DNA of 7,022 nucleotides, from positions 1 through 7,022 of the forward strand of contig CBFCXR010000140.1 of assembly GCA_965602045.1 (NCBI GenBank), read 5' to 3'. Below, piece by piece: positions 5,202 to 7,022 of the stretch. The stretch is from G020354785 sp965602045 (GTDB lineage: Bacteria; Bacteroidota; Bacteroidia; Bacteroidales; UBA10428). Position numbers and translations under genes: made by a program. Each line of letters begins with the position of its first letter. Positions within the stretch are counted from its first letter, which is position 1. A model generated the notes under the pieces. The model was given only the letters and a program-made list of their open reading frames with translations, was not told where the DNA came from and did no database searches.

Positions 5202-6814
5202 ACTTTATTTATAAATTCCTTATTAGGAACAAATCCTAATTTATCAGCAGAAAACTCAGGTTTAATCCGGCTAACAAAGAACATATCTATTTTACCAATA
5301 TTTTTTGCTTCTATTTTACCTCTGCAATCACAATCAAAGAAATCTTTGACGTATTTATAGGTGGTTCCGGAAATATTTACCATTCCTACATGTCCTGACT
5401 GTTCCATTCTGCTGGCTACGTTTACCGTATCACCCCATATATCATATGCAAATTTCTTCTTTCCTACAACACCTGCTACAACAGGACCAGTATGTATGCC
5501 AATTCGTAATTCCCAAACTGACAAATTATTGAGGACCTTGGAATCATTTAAAAGATTCATATAATTTTGAATTTCCAGACCAGCAAGCACAGCATCAAGC
5601 GGATTACTTTTGTTTCTAAGGGGCAATCCGCCTGCACACATATATGCATCCCCAATTGTTTTAATCTTTTCGAGATAATGATTTTCAATTATTTCATCAA
5701 ATTTTGCAAAATAAGTATCAAGAATATTCACCAAATCTTTTGGTTCAAGTTCTTTGCTTATTCTTGAAAATCCTTTGAAATCTGCAAAAAATACAGATAC
5801 CATCTTATATTGCCTGGTACCTGCCTTGCCTTTACTTTTAAGCTGCTTTGCAATTTCAAAAGGCAATATATTCAATAATAAGCTTTCTGACTTATTTTGT
5901 TCCTCTTCAATAAGTTGTTTTTGGGAGTTAATTTCTTCTTTTTGATCTTCAAGCATTGCATTTACTTTCTCCAGATTTTCTTTAATCATGAGCATGCGGG
6001 CATGTTGCTCGTTAAGCTCCTCTTCTTTTTTTTTCATTAAAGTTATATCAGTCTCAACCGCTACCAGCTTATCTATTTTTTCATTATGATTTAACTTTGG
6101 AGAAATAATTGTTTGTAACCACCTGTCTTCACCTGATTTTGTCTTTATCTTGGTAATGTAGCTAATAGGTTCCTTTTCTTTCACACACTTGCTGAATAAA
6201 TTTAAAATATCTGTTTTATCACACAAACTAAATATTGTACTACCATATCTTTCCTTAAATTCCTCAAGTCTATAACCATGCAGATTTTTAAATCCTTCAT
6301 TCGCCCACTCAAGTTCACCATTCGTACTAATTAATATAAATGAATTCTGAATAGAACCTGTTATTAAAGCCAGCCTTGCCAAATCCTCATTTTCCTCCTG
6401 ATGAAGGTCTATTTCTAACTTAGCCTTTTCAACTAATTTATGTACTTCTATTGCCTTGTTGATTCTGGAATATAATTCAGAATTTTCAAATGGTTTGGTA
6501 AGATAATCTATAGCCCCGAGCTTAAATGCATCTTCAAGGTTTTTAGAATCATCATATGCAGTAATTACAACTACAGGAATATCTTTTGTTGCTTTTTCAG
6601 CACGAAGCATTTTAATCGACTCAAGTCCATCTACTTCAGGCATTCGAATATCCATCAGGATTAAATCAGGTAACTCACTAACAGCAATATCGAAAGCTTC
6701 TTTACCATCTGCGGCAGTTAAAATTTTATTGTCTTTATTATTGGAAAGAAGTGTCTCCTTCAGTAATTCCCTGTTCATTTTAGTATCATCAACCACAAGA
6801 ATCTTATATCCCAT
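5189..6814 (-). CDS. Receiver-PAS-class III adenylate cyclase signalling protein
   Basis: This predicted cytosolic protein of 541 residues makes cyclic AMP under two-component control. Residues 1-125 are a receiver domain: acidic pair D9/D10, phospho-acceptor D55 in LMDIRMP, T84 and K107 in TKPF. Residues about 150-258 are a PAS domain ending in VAVETDIT, followed by a charged coiled coil (about 259-312) and the LLLNILP dimerisation linker (312-318). The cyclase domain is about 335-515. It has metal aspartates D345 (FADFKGFS) and D389 (KTIGDAYM), the adenine-selecting pair K385 and D458 (YDIWGD), and transition-state residues N465 and R469 (NVASRM). One chain therefore holds every catalytic residue for a homodimer with two sites, and the Lys/Asp pair predicts ATP rather than GTP. 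There is no membrane segment or signal peptide. The partner kinase and PAS ligand are unknown. No Shine-Dalgarno sequence precedes the start. Confidence 0.93.
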   Translation of the reverse strand: MGYKILVVDDTKMNRELLKETLLSNNKDNKILTAADGKEAFDIAVSELPDLILMDIRMPEVDGLESIKMLRAEKATKDIPVVVITAYDDSKNLEDAFKLGAIDYLTKPFENSELYSRINKAIEVHKLVEKAKLEIDLHQEENEDLARLALITGSIQNSFILISTNGELEWANEGFKNLHGYRLEEFKERYGSTIFSLCDKTDILNLFSKCVKEKEPISYITKIKTKSGEDRWLQTIISPKLNHNEKIDKLVAVETDITLMKKKEEELNEQHARMLMIKENLEKVNAMLEDQKEEINSQKQLIEEEQNKSESLLLNILPFEIAKQLKSKGKAGTRQYKMVSVFFADFKGFSRISKELEPKDLVNILDTYFAKFDEIIENHYLEKIKTIGDAYMCAGGLPLRNKSNPLDAVLAGLEIQNYMNLLNDSKVLNNLSVWELRIGIHTGPVVAGVVGKKKFAYDIWGDTVNVASRMEQSGHVGMVNISGTTYKYVKDFFDCDCRGKIEAKNIGKIDMFFVSRIKPEFSADKLGFVPNKEFINKVNKL

Positions 6815-7022
6815 ACAATTTGTAGTATTTTTTTTATAGAAAAACTATATCTTAAATGTAAAAATAAATTTTAATAATTTAATATAAATTATTTTAACAA
6901 CAATAATTATACGAGAATGCTTAAATATAGTTTTTTATATATTTTAAATACAATGGAAAAAGCGAAAGTTATTAAATATGTAAGAAAATGCTAATTTAAA
7001 ATCCTTATGGAATTTAATAATA
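6815..7022. other. AT-rich region upstream of the cyclase gene
   Basis: These 208 bp lie upstream of the - strand cyclase gene and should hold its promoter. On the - strand, TAGTTTTT (6848-6841) is a near match to the -7 element TAnnTTTG, missing the G, and lies about 27 bp before the start codon. The same 11-mer ATATAGTTTTT occurs on the + strand at 6925-6935, giving an inverted repeat. ATG codons at 6954 (13-codon frame, closed) and 7007 (open for five codons to the window edge) are on the + strand; the second could begin a divergent gene, but nothing supports that. No RNA gene is recognised. Confidence 0.4.

Noticed and set aside
5189..6814. Functional link between the cyclase gene and histidine synthesis
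   Set aside because: The gene is convergent to the his cluster and shares no promoter with it; adjacency alone is not evidence of a joint role.
6954..6995. 13-codon frame starting at ATG 6954
   Set aside because: Too short and without a ribosome-binding site or known small-protein features.

Overview
The window is AT-rich bacterial DNA that looks like Bacteroidota. The reasons are the gene order hisC-hisB-hisH-hisA-hisF-hisE, a bifunctional HisB with the phosphatase domain fused in front of the dehydratase, near-absence of Shine-Dalgarno sequences before the starts, and a good match to the Bacteroidota -7 promoter element (TAnnTTTG) before hisC. The phylum is an inference from these features; no rRNA or other marker is present.

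Layout. Positions 1-384 are non-coding and rich in repeats: a short AT-rich hairpin (27-54), a palindromic element of about 120 bp (89-208) and ten contiguous 8-bp units beginning CAAT (234-313), followed by the presumed hisC promoter. Positions 385-3875 hold hisC, hisB, hisH and hisA, tightly packed on the + strand (15-bp gap, 0-bp gap, 4-bp overlap). A 214-bp gap with degenerate AT-rich repeats (3876-4089) separates them from hisF (4090-4845) and hisE (4874-5182). A gene of 541 codons on the - strand (5189-6814) converges on hisE with 6 bp between the stop codons. It encodes a response-regulator receiver, a PAS domain, a coiled coil and a class III adenylate cyclase. The last 208 bp are AT-rich and carry no supported gene.

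How the genes work together. HisE removes pyrophosphate from phosphoribosyl-ATP, HisA isomerises ProFAR to PRFAR, the HisH-HisF glutaminase/cyclase pair makes IGP and AICAR, and HisB dehydrates IGP. HisC then transaminates the product, and the HisB phosphatase domain yields histidinol. The first enzyme (HisG), the cyclohydrolase (HisI) and the last enzyme (HisD) are not in the window. Most notable is that the last his gene encodes HisE alone, whereas related bacteria usually have a HisI-HisE fusion here.

The cyclase is a signalling protein with every catalytic residue expected of a homodimeric adenylate cyclase. Nothing in the sequence links it functionally to histidine synthesis. I see no convincing new multi-gene system. 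The points most worth checking are the missing HisI, a Gln-to-His change in the HisH nucleophile loop, an Asp-to-Asn change in the HisB dehydratase, and the intergenic repeats.
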